33,299 nucleotides of DNA from Prevotella sp. UBA2746 (GCA_002353555.1 DEJO01000017.1:6158-39456), one strand, 5' to 3'; positions 23,353 to 31,995 are shown, numbered from the stretch's first letter. Notes: a model not told the origin generated them from the sequence alone. Numbers and translations: made by a program.

Positions 23353-25863
23353 ATGAAAAAACTATTTACTTTTGCCGCCTTGCTGACCATGGCACTGACG
23401 GCTTCAGCAGCCCTGACACAGAAGGCTCAAGGTGGCTGGTATGAAAGTTGCTGGATGGAATTTACAGGCCTCAGCAGCAGTTACGACACCTACAACGGAT
23501 ACGTCTCTGGCAACGGAGGCGGTTCGTGGACGAAACTCGACGGACAGCTCTTGCGCTCCTACGGTTCTTACGGTCGTGTGGAAGCTCTCGGCCTTCCCGC
23601 CGGCAACTACATGCTGAAAGTTGTCCCCGTTGTCGGTGAAACCGAGGTCGATGCCGACAAAGTGGTTTCCGGCAATCTCGAAGTAAGAAACTTCAACCGC
23701 GACGGCTTTGCCCACAAGACATGGACAAGCGGCGTGGGAGCATACAATAACGACGGAACACTGAAGGCAGGAGCCAAGGTGTTCTACGTCACGGCAAAGT
23801 CGGCAAAGAGCATCTCCACCGACGTCGTCACCAGCGACAAGGGCGGCAAGACTACCTGCACAGGATTCCAGGGAATTATAGCTGCCTACGAAAAAGGACT
23901 GGACAAGACACCTATCGCCTTCCGCATCATCGGTACCATCAATGCCGCAGACATGGATGCCCTGGGAAGCAAGTCGGAAGGTCTGCAAATCAAGGGACGT
24001 GCTGCCGACTCTGAACTCAACATCACCATCGAAGGTGTCGGCAACGATGCCGTCATCTACGGATTCGGATTCCTCGTGCGCAACACCAAGAGCCTTGAGA
24101 TTCGCAACATCGGCGTGAAGACCGGCATCGACGACGGCATCTCTCTCGACACCGACAACTCCAACGTGTGGATTCACCATGTCGATGTCTTCTACGGTCC
24201 CAACAAGGGCGGCGACCAAAAGAAAGGCGACGGAGCCATCGACGTAAAGTCCGACTCGAAGTATGTCACCATTGACAACTGCCACTTCTGGGATACCGGC
24301 AAGTCAACCATGTGCGGTATGAAGAGCGAGAGCGGCCCCAACTACATCACCTACCACCACAACTGGTTCGACCACAGCGACTCCCGCCATGCACGTATCC
24401 GCACCATGTCGGTACACATGTACAACAACTACTATGACGGCATTGCCAAGTATGGCTCCGGAGCATGCACCGGTGCTTCCGTCTTTATGGATCGCAACTA
24501 CTTCCGCAACTGCTCCAAGCCCATGATGATTTCCCTTCAGGGTGCCGACACCAAGTACGGTACAGACCTCAAAGATGCCCCGACATTCTCTGGAGAAAGC
24601 GGCGGTATGATCAAGTCGTATGGCAACGTCATGACAGGAACGGTGAATTACAAACCGTATCCCGCATCCGACAACAAAAATTTCGACTGCTATGAAGTGG
24701 ATGATGCTTCTAAGGAGGTGCCGTCAACCGTTACCTCACTTTCTGGCGGCAACAAGTACAACAACTTCGACACCAACTCCTCACTCATGTACAAGTACAA
24801 TGCCGATGCAGCTGCTGACGTACCTGCCATCGTCACCAACCGTACATGGGGTGCCGGACGTTGCCAGGGTGGCGACTTCAAGTTCACCTTCACCGATGCC
24901 GACGACAAGAGCTACGAAATCAACACCGCATTGGAGAACGCTCTCAAGGCATATCAGACGGCTGCACAATTCAAAGGATTCCTCGGCGACGCCAAGGAAC
25001 CGGCTGACGCTTCGGCAACCTTCACCTTCGACGGAGCGGCTATCAGCTTCAGCAACCTTACCTACACGAAGAGCATTGCTTCATCTGACACAAAAGCCTC
25101 ATTCAACATTGTGGTCACTCCCTCTGATGCAGCGTCATCCATTGTCGCAGATGGTGCGACAAGTGCAGGCGGTAACAACTACACCATCGCTGCACCGTCA
25201 GCCGGTGCTACCGTCACCGCTACATTCACCATTACCAACGACGATGCCGTCATGAAGTACACCATCGTCATCGACAAGACTAAGGAAGAGGTGAAACCCG
25301 AACCCGTGACTCCAGTAGGACCTGAGCTCGACGGATTGACCGTTGTCTATTTCGAGCAGAAAGAAGCCGTTTGCGACAATGCCGACGCTTCCTTACTTTT
25401 CGACAAGGGCAACATGACCAGCTCTACCGACAAGGAAAGAGTTACCTACGGCGGTGCTGAGTTTGGCGAGTGCGTAAAAATGGAATCCTCAACCGAAGGC
25501 TATATCACTCCTACCTCCGATTGTAACATCACTGTTGTATTCGGATCTACCAACAGTTCACCCAAAATCATGATGAACGACGGTGAAGTTGTCAACCTGA
25601 CAAAGAGCGGCGACGCCTACATTGCAACCTTCCCAGGAACTGCCGGTGCTTCATATAAGCTGTACAAAGGCAACAAAGGTACTTCAAACACATTCCTTTA
25701 CGCCATCGTCTTTGAGCCGACAAACACAGATACGGGCATCTCACAGGTGAACTACCTGCCTGCCCTCAACACCAATAAGGTATTCAAATACACCAAGAAT
25801 GGCACCATCGTCATCGAACGCAACGGCAAGAAGTTCAATGTTGCAGGCATGCGCATAGAGTAG
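23353..25863 (+). CDS. secreted pectate lyase, PL1 family (second of three)
   Basis: This 836-residue lyase has the same plan as its upstream paralogue: signal peptide (cleavage near residue 19), N-terminal fibronectin-like domain (GWYESCWMEFTGLSSSYDTY, about 25-105) and beta-helix (about 125-530). The core motifs are KGDGAIDVKSDS, CHFWDTGKST and ITYHHNWFDHSDSR. The catalytic-arginine segment is R345-H-A-R-I-R350, where the usual proline is replaced by alanine. Behind the helix are a cadherin-like beta domain (about 555-640) and a further beta domain. The C-terminal stretch KYTKNGTIVIERNGKKFNVAG matches the sorting-domain type of the third lyase rather than the first. It has its own promoter and a terminator, so it is transcribed separately. 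Confidence 0.9.
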   Translation: MKKLFTFAALLTMALTASAALTQKAQGGWYESCWMEFTGLSSSYDTYNGYVSGNGGGSWTKLDGQLLRSYGSYGRVEALGLPAGNYMLKVVPVVGETEVDADKVVSGNLEVRNFNRDGFAHKTWTSGVGAYNNDGTLKAGAKVFYVTAKSAKSISTDVVTSDKGGKTTCTGFQGIIAAYEKGLDKTPIAFRIIGTINAADMDALGSKSEGLQIKGRAADSELNITIEGVGNDAVIYGFGFLVRNTKSLEIRNIGVKTGIDDGISLDTDNSNVWIHHVDVFYGPNKGGDQKKGDGAIDVKSDSKYVTIDNCHFWDTGKSTMCGMKSESGPNYITYHHNWFDHSDSRHARIRTMSVHMYNNYYDGIAKYGSGACTGASVFMDRNYFRNCSKPMMISLQGADTKYGTDLKDAPTFSGESGGMIKSYGNVMTGTVNYKPYPASDNKNFDCYEVDDASKEVPSTVTSLSGGNKYNNFDTNSSLMYKYNADAAADVPAIVTNRTWGAGRCQGGDFKFTFTDADDKSYEINTALENALKAYQTAAQFKGFLGDAKEPADASATFTFDGAAISFSNLTYTKSIASSDTKASFNIVVTPSDAASSIVADGATSAGGNNYTIAAPSAGATVTATFTITNDDAVMKYTIVIDKTKEEVKPEPVTPVGPELDGLTVVYFEQKEAVCDNADASLLFDKGNMTSSTDKERVTYGGAEFGECVKMESSTEGYITPTSDCNITVVFGSTNSSPKIMMNDGEVVNLTKSGDAYIATFPGTAGASYKLYKGNKGTSNTFLYAIVFEPTNTDTGISQVNYLPALNTNKVFKYTKNGTIVIERNGKKFNVAGMRIE

Positions 25864-25885
25864 TCTTTGCAAAATACCCCATAAC

Positions 25886-25919
25886 AAGGCGGAACCCATA
25901 GCGGTTTCGCCTTCTTTTT
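25886..25919 (+). terminator. Rho-independent terminator of the second lyase gene
   Basis: AAGGCGGAACC (25886-25896) pairs with GGTTTCGCCTT (25903-25913) with one G-T pair and a six-base loop. A T-rich tail (CTTTTTA) follows. Confidence 0.85.
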
Positions 25920-25925
25920 ATTCCC

Positions 25926-25972
25926 CAATCTCCCAATTTGCAATTTTCAATCTTCAATCTCCCAATTTGCAA
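25926..25972. repeat. 18-bp direct repeat abutting the octamer
   Basis: CAATCTCCCAATTTGCAA occurs exactly at 25926-25943 and 25955-25972, a period of 29 bases. The second copy runs into the AAACGTTT octamer at 25971-25978; the first copy is not followed by it. Confidence 0.8.
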
Positions 25973-26032
25973 ACGTTTTCAGCATTTTTAAGAATACACT
26001 GATGGTATATCTACCACAAAAGTGTACCTTTG
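25971..26032 (+). promoter_or_regulatory. promoter and octamer of the third pectate lyase gene
   Basis: AAACGTTT at 25971-25978 lies 46 bases ahead of TACCTTTG at 26025-26032. Read as TGCAAACGTTTTCA, the site resembles the operator consensus of LacI/GalR regulators. Confidence 0.6.
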
Positions 26033-26074
26033 CAGGCGAAAAAGAAAACAAAATACTTAGCATCATAACTAAAA

Positions 26075-27547
26075 ATGAAGAAACTGTTTACTCTTACAGC
26101 CATGTTCGTCATGGCTCTCACCGCAACGGCACAAGTCGTTGACGGGCGTAACTTCGGCATCGACGGCTTTGCCGCATGCGCCGGAGAGAAAGGTACTAAC
26201 CATTATCTTGCAGGTGGCACCACCGGTGGTGCCGGAGGCGAGGTGGTCAAGGCAGAGACTTTCACCCAGCTGCAGGCCTACCTGCAGTCGAGCAAACCCT
26301 ACATCGTGCTCGTCGACAAGGACATTAGCACAGGTATTCCTGCATACGTTGATGACCTGAGCACTGGTAAACTCTGCGATGACCAAAGCGGAAAGACGGG
26401 TGTCAAGACCACATACGGCGAACGCATCACGATTGCTCCGAACAAGACGCTCATCGGTATTGCCAACGAAAGAGGCGAAGCACCGCTCTTCTCGCGCATT
26501 ACTTTCGTGATGCAGTGTTCTTCAAATGTCATTATCCGTAACTGCCGCTTCACCATGAATGGTGTGCCTATCCTGAAGTCGGGAGAGAATAAGATTGTGG
26601 CATGGCGTGACGGTACCCAGGTGGAAGTCGGCGACCCCGACTGCATCGGCATACAAGCCGACAAAGTCAGTGCCAAGACCGACTGGGGAGCACACATCTG
26701 GATAGACCATTGCGAGTTTTTCAACGGCAACGCCAATAACAAAGACCGTTACGACGGATTGGTTGACTGCAAAAACAACGTGCAGTGGATAACCATCTCT
26801 TACAACTATTTCCACGACCATGACAAAGCCTGCCTCTTCGGTAAAGGCGACAGTGACATCTATGAAGGTTGCCGTACCATCTCTTTCCACCACAATTACC
26901 TCAAAAACATAGAAGGTTCACGCTTACCCTTACAACGTGGCGGCTATCTCCACTACATGAACAACTATCAGTATGGATGTGAGGACGGATGGGACGTTCG
27001 TACCGGAGCAACAGGATATGTTGATGCCGACTACTTTGAAAATACAAAATCGCCTATTCGCAGTGACCGTGGTGGCGGCCTCAACATCAATACCGCCAGC
27101 GGATATGATGTCGTCTACAAAGGCTGCGACAACCTGATGTCGGGCTATACCAACATAGACGGAGCAAAAATCAGCAAAAACTTGTCTATTACCAAGTCTT
27201 CATGGCTACCAACGCAGACAGTATCAAGCTACATGGTGAACAGCCATGACAAGACAGCCGACGTGCCTGCCATCTGCGAGAAGTATTCAGGTGCCGGCAA
27301 GATTGTCGTATGGAACGAGGCCGTTCCTGCCGTCGACATCAACAAGTTGAACCAGGCACTGGCAACACAGCTCAATGCAAGCTGCTACGATGAAAAGGGC
27401 AATAAAATCACGCATATCACAACTACCATCAACTCCGTCACGACAAACTCTGCCAACAACCGCATAGCAAAATATGTCAAGGACGGAAGAATCATCATCG
27501 AGAAAGACGGCAAGCAGTACACCACAACGGGTGTGCAAATCCGATAA
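26075..27547 (+). CDS. secreted pectate lyase, PL1 family (third of three)
   Basis: This 490-residue lyase is shorter because it lacks the N-terminal fibronectin-like domain and extra beta domains. A signal peptide (cleavage near residue 20, ATAQ) is followed directly by a classical PL1 beta-helix. This contains WIDHCEFFNG, RYDGLVDCKNN (calcium-side aspartates), ISYNYFHDHDKACLFG, ISFHHNYLKNIEGSR and the arginine segment R283-L-P-L-Q-R288. The C-terminus (IAKYVKDGRIIIEKDGKQY) is the same sorting-domain type as in the second lyase. It is closer in plan to ordinary bacterial pectate lyases than to the two paralogues upstream, so the cluster is not simply a recent triplication. It has its own promoter with the shared octamer and a strong terminator. 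Confidence 0.93.
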   Translation: MKKLFTLTAMFVMALTATAQVVDGRNFGIDGFAACAGEKGTNHYLAGGTTGGAGGEVVKAETFTQLQAYLQSSKPYIVLVDKDISTGIPAYVDDLSTGKLCDDQSGKTGVKTTYGERITIAPNKTLIGIANERGEAPLFSRITFVMQCSSNVIIRNCRFTMNGVPILKSGENKIVAWRDGTQVEVGDPDCIGIQADKVSAKTDWGAHIWIDHCEFFNGNANNKDRYDGLVDCKNNVQWITISYNYFHDHDKACLFGKGDSDIYEGCRTISFHHNYLKNIEGSRLPLQRGGYLHYMNNYQYGCEDGWDVRTGATGYVDADYFENTKSPIRSDRGGGLNINTASGYDVVYKGCDNLMSGYTNIDGAKISKNLSITKSSWLPTQTVSSYMVNSHDKTADVPAICEKYSGAGKIVVWNEAVPAVDINKLNQALATQLNASCYDEKGNKITHITTTINSVTTNSANNRIAKYVKDGRIIIEKDGKQYTTTGVQIR

Positions 27548-27579
27548 AAACACACTGCCTTTCAGCAGAAAGTAAGCGG

Positions 27580-27606
27580 AAAAGAGGAGCATCAGCTCCT
27601 CTTTTT
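27580..27606 (+). terminator. Rho-independent terminator of the third lyase gene
   Basis: An 11-base-pair stem (AAAAGAGGAGC at 27580-27590 with 27595-27605) with an ATCA loop, ending in a T run. Confidence 0.9.
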
Positions 27607-27669
27607 CGGCTCTTTAGCTCCCCTTTTTCGTGCTTTTATGCGTCAAGAATAAAAAAAGTGCAGAAAAAG

Positions 27670-27701
27670 TTTGGTGGAACAAAATAAAGTACGTACCTTT
27701 G
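27670..27701 (+). promoter_or_regulatory. promoter of the tRNA-Lys gene
   Basis: TTTG at 27670-27673 and TACCTTTG at 27694-27701 are 20 bases apart, a full match to the Bacteroidota -33/-7 consensus. The tRNA starts about 21 bases downstream. Confidence 0.8.
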
Positions 27702-27722
27702 CAACCGCAAAACAAAAAGGAT

Positions 27723-27795
27723 GCGCTTGTAGCTCAGTTGGTAGAGCATCTGACTCTTAATCAGAGGGTCCAGGGTTCGAACCCCTGCAGGCGTA
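27723..27795 (+). tRNA. tRNA-Lys (anticodon CUU)
   Basis: The 73-base cloverleaf is complete. The acceptor stem GCGCTTG pairs with CAGGCGT, with G-U pairs at positions 1-72 and 5-68. The D arm is GCTC/GAGC, the anticodon stem TCTGA/TCAGA, and the loop CTCTTAA places CTT at 27756-27758. The T arm is CAGGG-TTCGAAC-CCCTG, and the discriminator is A27795. The CCA end is not encoded and must be added. It has its own promoter and terminator, so it is a single-gene transcript. Confidence 0.96.
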
Positions 27796-27797
27796 CA

Positions 27798-27824
27798 AAG
27801 GAGACCTCGAAGGTCTCCTTTTTC
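27798..27824 (+). terminator. Rho-independent terminator of tRNA-Lys
   Basis: A perfect ten-base-pair stem (AAGGAGACCT at 27798-27807 with 27811-27820), a CGA loop and a T run start two bases after the tRNA. Confidence 0.92.
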
Positions 27825-27956
27825 TTTACCCCTCTACCCTATTCTATAGACATGGTGTGGGCTTCAAAGTGCAAAGCACACCTTGCAATCACTCACCTTA
27901 AGGCAAAAAATTGCATAAAACTCTCCCATTCCTTTCAGTATATCAACTTATTATTG

Positions 27957-27964
27957 TATTTTTG
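27957..27964 (+). promoter_or_regulatory. -7 element of pgk
   Basis: TATTTTTG followed by CA matches TAnnTTTG and implies a leader of about 75 bases before the ATG at 28044. Confidence 0.6.
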
Positions 27965-28043
27965 CAATCACTTTTCAGGAAGTTTTATAACTGGTATTCA
28001 AGTGAATTAAGGTAAAGACTTATCAATTTAAAGTATAGAGACA

Positions 28044-29312
28044 ATGAAAATCAATGATTTCAACTTTGCCGGCAAGAAGGCAATCGTGCGCGTAGACTTC
28101 AACGTGCCACTCGACGAAAACGGAAAGATTACTGACGACACTCGCATCCGCGGTGCCGTTCCCACCCTGAAGAAGATTCTCGATGAAGGTGGAGCACTCA
28201 TCATCATGAGTCACATGGGCAAACCCAAAGGTAAGGTCAACCCGAAGCTCTCCCTCGGACAGATTACCGATGCGGTAAGTGCAGCCCTGGGCGTACCCGT
28301 TCAGTTTGCTCCCGACTGTGCTAAGGCTAAGGCTCAGGCCGATGCTCTGAAGCCAGGCGAGGTGCTGCTGCTGGAGAACCTCCGCTTCTATCCCGAAGAG
28401 GAAGGCAAGCCCGTTGGTGTTGAGAAGGGTACTCCCGAATACGACGAGGCGAAGAAGGCAATGAAGGCAAGCCAGAAGGAGTTTGCCAAGACCTTGGCAT
28501 CTTACGCTGACTGCTACGTGATGGATGCCTTCGGCACCGCTCACCGCAAGCACGCTTCCACTGCCGTCATCGACGAGTTCTTCAGTGCAGACAACCGCAT
28601 GCTCGGCCTGCTCATGGAGAAGGAGGTGAACGCCGTTGATGCCGTCCTGGGCAACATCAAGCGTCCGTTCGTAGCCATCATGGGTGGCTCAAAGGTGTCT
28701 TCCAAGATTGGCATCATCGAGAACCTGCTGGGCAAGGTAGACAAGCTCATCCTCTGCGGTGGCATGACCTACACCTTTGCCAAGGCTCACGGCGGCGAGA
28801 TCGGCGAATCTATTGTTGAGCTGGACAAGCTCGACGTAGCCCTCGGCGTTGAGGAACTGGCCAAGAAGAACGGCGTTGAGCTCGTCCTGGCTACCGACTG
28901 CACCGCTACCAACGGTCTCGACTTCGGTACCATGACCGTGAAGGCTGGCTCTGACATCATCACCTGCCCGTCCGACAAGGTTCCTGCCGGCTACGAAGGT
29001 GTCGATGCAGGTCCCGACAGCCAGAAGGCTTTCGCTGCTGCCATCGACGGTGCAAAGACCATTCTGTGGAACGGTCCTGCCGGAGTCTTCGAGTGTGACG
29101 ACTTCACTGCCGGTAGCCGTGCCATCGGCGACGCCATTGCCAAGGCTACAGCCGAAGGCGCTTTCTCACTCATCGGCGGCGGCGACTCTGTAGCTTGCGT
29201 CAACAAGTTCGGACTTGCCGACCAGGTCAGCTACATTTCTACCGGTGGCGGTGCACTGCTCGAAGCCATCGAGGGCAAGGAACTTCCTGGTGTAGCAGCC
29301 ATGAACGCATAA
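28044..29312 (+). CDS. pgk: phosphoglycerate kinase
   Basis: Pgk transfers phosphate from 1,3-bisphosphoglycerate to ADP in glycolysis. The N-terminal RVDFNVPLD and the SHMGKPKG strand bind the triose substrate. The central hinge VMDAFGTAHRKHAS is characteristic, with alanine-rich variation of the usual GTAHR motif. The C-terminal domain has the nucleotide-binding KVSSKIGIIENLL and the closing FSLIGGGDSVACVNKFG, which ends in a STGGGALLE motif. The length of 422 residues is slightly above the usual 390-420. It is a single-gene transcript bounded by its own promoter and a terminator. Glyceraldehyde-3-phosphate from Eda would enter glycolysis just above this step, but there is no sign of joint regulation. 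Confidence 0.97.
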   Translation: MKINDFNFAGKKAIVRVDFNVPLDENGKITDDTRIRGAVPTLKKILDEGGALIIMSHMGKPKGKVNPKLSLGQITDAVSAALGVPVQFAPDCAKAKAQADALKPGEVLLLENLRFYPEEEGKPVGVEKGTPEYDEAKKAMKASQKEFAKTLASYADCYVMDAFGTAHRKHASTAVIDEFFSADNRMLGLLMEKEVNAVDAVLGNIKRPFVAIMGGSKVSSKIGIIENLLGKVDKLILCGGMTYTFAKAHGGEIGESIVELDKLDVALGVEELAKKNGVELVLATDCTATNGLDFGTMTVKAGSDIITCPSDKVPAGYEGVDAGPDSQKAFAAAIDGAKTILWNGPAGVFECDDFTAGSRAIGDAIAKATAEGAFSLIGGGDSVACVNKFGLADQVSYISTGGGALLEAIEGKELPGVAAMNA

Positions 29313-29343
29313 TCAGAACGGAAACAACAATACCTACTTATAG

Positions 29344-29384
29344 AAAAGACTTGCATGCCAATACGGGATGCAAGTCTTTTTCCG
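29344..29384. terminator. strong terminator between pgk and the retropepsin-like gene
   Basis: A perfect 13-base-pair stem (AAAAGACTTGCAT at 29344-29356 with 29368-29380), with an 11-base loop. T runs on both strands make it plausible as a two-way terminator for the convergent genes. Confidence 0.88.
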
Positions 29385-29425
29385 TATGGTGACTGTATCG
29401 TATCAGCGTCACCCAACAAGAAACA

Positions 29426-30361
29426 TTATCTGACGTACAGCAAATTGTTGTCGTAGTCAAGAATCAGTTCTACCTCACGCAAGAAGTTGCAACCGATCGT
29501 GCCGGCATAGTCATGGCGAGTTTTTCCATTGGGCTTTACGGAAATCAGGAAGTTTTTCGTTGACTTTCCCTGAGCACCATACTTGTGTTGAGCTACTTCC
29601 ACACCGAGCATCTCCGCAGAAACAGCCTCGACACACTTCAGCTCCTTTCCCCTTACCGTGAGCTCATAGGGTTTTATGCCGGATGTCTTCAACACATTTC
29701 GCACATGCTCGTTTTGATAAAACAATGAGAAGTAATTCGGATTGCCGGTATCAATGAAGAAGATTCCGCTGAACTGAGCAGTTATCTTGTCAGAAGACAG
29801 CACCCTCAAAGGAGCATTCGTCCCGACAAAGCCCTCTTCATCGACGGTCAATATGCCCTTGGCATATTTCTTTTCATTGATGGTACGCCGCCCATATTCC
29901 ACATAACCCTTCCGTATGTTCAAAGTCAGCATGCGGCTACCGTCTCTTGCCATGAAATTGGAACCCATCAGGATATCGACAGAAGGGATAGACGACTTCC
30001 GGAAGAAGTGCTTCAAGTCAGCCACAACCACTTGATTGGTACTGCGAAGTCCGTTGATGTCAAGCGTGTCCATCAATTCATAGCTACATCTGAGCTTCTT
30101 ACGCAAGGCAGGGAAACGTAACTTGGGAGCTTTCTTGAACTTACGAAGATTCAAATGAAGACCCGAATCCGCGAGAAACGTGCTGTCGATAATGCTGACA
30201 GAAGCTCCAGTATCAATCATGGCATTAGCCTCGACGCTGCCATTCACCATCACTCTGCCTATCAAGTGATACGTGTAGTCTTTGAACGATATGCGCTGCG
30301 CCCGTGCAAGTATACACACGTGCAGGCACAATATAGTCAGGAAAAATGTGCTTTTCTTCAT
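29426..30361 (-). CDS. secreted retropepsin-like aspartyl protease with two DTG motifs
   Basis: This 311-residue protein has a signal peptide (cleavage near residue 22, ARAQ) and two successive retropepsin-like lobes. The first has ANAMIDTGASVSIID (D50-T-G) and ends with DILMGSNFM. The second has FFIDTGNPNYFS (D204-T-G) and ends with TIGCNFLREVELILDYDNN. A single chain with two DTG lobes could form one active site, as in pepsin, whereas retroviral proteases need a dimer. I begin at the ATG at 30361 because a promoter element lies about 35 bases upstream and the signal peptide then starts at MKKSTFF; an in-frame ATG at 30415 lies upstream of that promoter. Substrate unknown. Second-lobe activity is uncertain because DTG is followed by N rather than A/S. 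Confidence 0.8.
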   Translation of the reverse strand: MKKSTFFLTILCLHVCILARAQRISFKDYTYHLIGRVMVNGSVEANAMIDTGASVSIIDSTFLADSGLHLNLRKFKKAPKLRFPALRKKLRCSYELMDTLDINGLRSTNQVVVADLKHFFRKSSIPSVDILMGSNFMARDGSRMLTLNIRKGYVEYGRRTINEKKYAKGILTVDEEGFVGTNAPLRVLSSDKITAQFSGIFFIDTGNPNYFSLFYQNEHVRNVLKTSGIKPYELTVRGKELKCVEAVSAEMLGVEVAQHKYGAQGKSTKNFLISVKPNGKTRHDYAGTIGCNFLREVELILDYDNNLLYVR

Positions 30362-30394
30362 CTTTACTTTGCGGTTCGTTGATGTTGTAACATG

Positions 30395-30402
30395 CAAAAA
30401 TA
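30395..30402 (-). promoter_or_regulatory. -7 element of the retropepsin-like gene
   Basis: The minus strand reads TATTTTTG then CA, matching TAnnTTTG, with a leader of about 30 bases to the ATG at 30361. It lies between this gene and comEC, so the gene can be transcribed on its own. Confidence 0.6.
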
Positions 30403-30442
30403 CAACGAATATCAATAACAGCCAAACATTGAAGGCACTATT

Positions 30443-31963
30443 TTACGAGACCTTCATTCTACGAATGACTATCTTGCAGATAAAATAAAAGGTCAGCAGG
30501 AGGCCATAAATCAGCAGCACCTGTACGGCGGAAGGATGCAGATGGTCAATGCTGGCACCCGGCAAATGAGCTACGGCATGCATCGCCGTGTTCAGCAAGT
30601 TGGCAAGGTAGGCTGTCACGGAGAGGAAAACAGACAGTAGTGCCGGAATGGGGATGGCGAGAAGGGTGAGCACCATCATGAGCAATAGCAGGTAGGCAAA
30701 GGGAATGGCTATCAGATTGGTGAGCAGGAAATAGCAAGAGAATCGTCCGAAGTAGTAGGCAACGAGCGGAGCCGTGCCCAGCTGTGCTGCCAGCGAAACG
30801 GCAAGGAGTCCGCATACAGCCCGCAACGACGAAGCCCACCATGCCGTCGTGCGCCACCTGAAAAGCGGTTCCGCCAGGGGCATCCACAGCAGGATGGCAA
30901 AGACAGCGGCAAAGGACAACTGGAACCCAACGTCAAATAAATTCAGCGGATTAACCATCAACATCAGGATGGCGGCAAAGGACAGGGTGTTGAGCGAGAC
31001 GGCACGACGGTGCAACATCAACACCATCGTACAAATCGTCAGCATGATGGCGGCACGGACGGCAGAGGCTGGCATACCCACCAACAAGACATACGCCCAA
31101 ACAACCAATATCGCCAACGAGAGGAACGGCACGCTGCGCCGCCAACGGCGGAAGAAGAACAGGAGGAAGCCGTAGAGGATGCTGAGATGGAGACCGGAGA
31201 TAGCGAGTATATGGGATGAACCAGCGATTGAATAGTCGTCCTTCAAATCCTTGGATAGTTGCGACTTATCACCCAAAAACATCGCCTCTACAACAGCCAA
31301 ACCACCTTCTTCGCTATCACCGGAAGACAGCCGTTCTAACAACCGTTTTCTGAGTTGCAACAATGTCAGCCGGGAGCGCTGCACCATCGACAGCGATGTC
31401 AGGGCTACGGAAGCCTCATGCCAGTCGGAATAGAAGATAAACGTCTGTGCCTGATAGCCCTGGCTGTGCAACCAGCGACGATACCCCTGAAGACTGTCGC
31501 CCCCCTGCCCTATCGGCATCAGCTGCGAATAGGCTTCGATGCCGCTTCCCACATGAAGCCTTTCAAATCTTTTCGCAATGGTATCGCACAGGATGGAAGC
31601 CCTCACCTTCACGGGATCGTCATTGCCAACCATCAGCAGGTCGCACTGCACCACCTTGCCACGACGTACTGGTTCGCTACTGACAATGGCACGGTATTCC
31701 ACGGGGGAAGCAGGCAGGGACACCTGCAGCCGTTGTTCAGCACGGCTCATCAGGAAGGTACCCAGCAAGAAGCAGGTCAGCAACAGCAGTATGCTCTGCA
31801 ACCATTCATGGCGATGGCTGGCAAGGGCAAGAAGCAATGTCGCCAGGCATGACGCAAAACAGACGGTCGGCGTACACCAACCGTCTGTATATAGGGTTGC
31901 CGCCATGCCTGCCGACAGCATGGCTGCAATCTTCAGCAAAGGATAGAGATCGGTTTTATTCAA
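30443..31963 (-). CDS. ComEC/Rec2-family membrane protein without the hydrolase domain
   Basis: ComEC forms the inner-membrane channel for single-stranded DNA during natural transformation. The 506-residue protein has N-terminal membrane spans followed by an extracytoplasmic DUF4131-like part (about 20-200). The competence core has the diagnostic SSHILAISGLHLSILYG (about residues 250-266), several membrane spans and FDVGFQLSFAAVFAILLW. The chain ends after the last spans with an internal basic tail. The C-terminal metallo-beta-lactamase domain present in full-length ComEC (700-800 residues) is absent, and no remnant of it follows downstream. It starts 32 bases after leuB and is probably read from that transcript. 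DNA uptake by this protein alone is uncertain. Confidence 0.86.
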   Translation of the reverse strand: MNKTDLYPLLKIAAMLSAGMAATLYTDGWCTPTVCFASCLATLLLALASHRHEWLQSILLLLTCFLLGTFLMSRAEQRLQVSLPASPVEYRAIVSSEPVRRGKVVQCDLLMVGNDDPVKVRASILCDTIAKRFERLHVGSGIEAYSQLMPIGQGGDSLQGYRRWLHSQGYQAQTFIFYSDWHEASVALTSLSMVQRSRLTLLQLRKRLLERLSSGDSEEGGLAVVEAMFLGDKSQLSKDLKDDYSIAGSSHILAISGLHLSILYGFLLFFFRRWRRSVPFLSLAILVVWAYVLLVGMPASAVRAAIMLTICTMVLMLHRRAVSLNTLSFAAILMLMVNPLNLFDVGFQLSFAAVFAILLWMPLAEPLFRWRTTAWWASSLRAVCGLLAVSLAAQLGTAPLVAYYFGRFSCYFLLTNLIAIPFAYLLLLMMVLTLLAIPIPALLSVFLSVTAYLANLLNTAMHAVAHLPGASIDHLHPSAVQVLLIYGLLLTFYFICKIVIRRMKVS

Positions 31964-31995
31964 TCTTTTAATTTTAATCTTTCATCATTAATCTT

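Noticed and set aside
27630..28010. 126-codon plus-strand frame across the tRNA-Lys gene
   Set aside because: It contains the whole tRNA, its promoter and terminator. The peptide DALVAQLVEHLTLNQRVQ is the well-known artefact of translating a tRNA gene.
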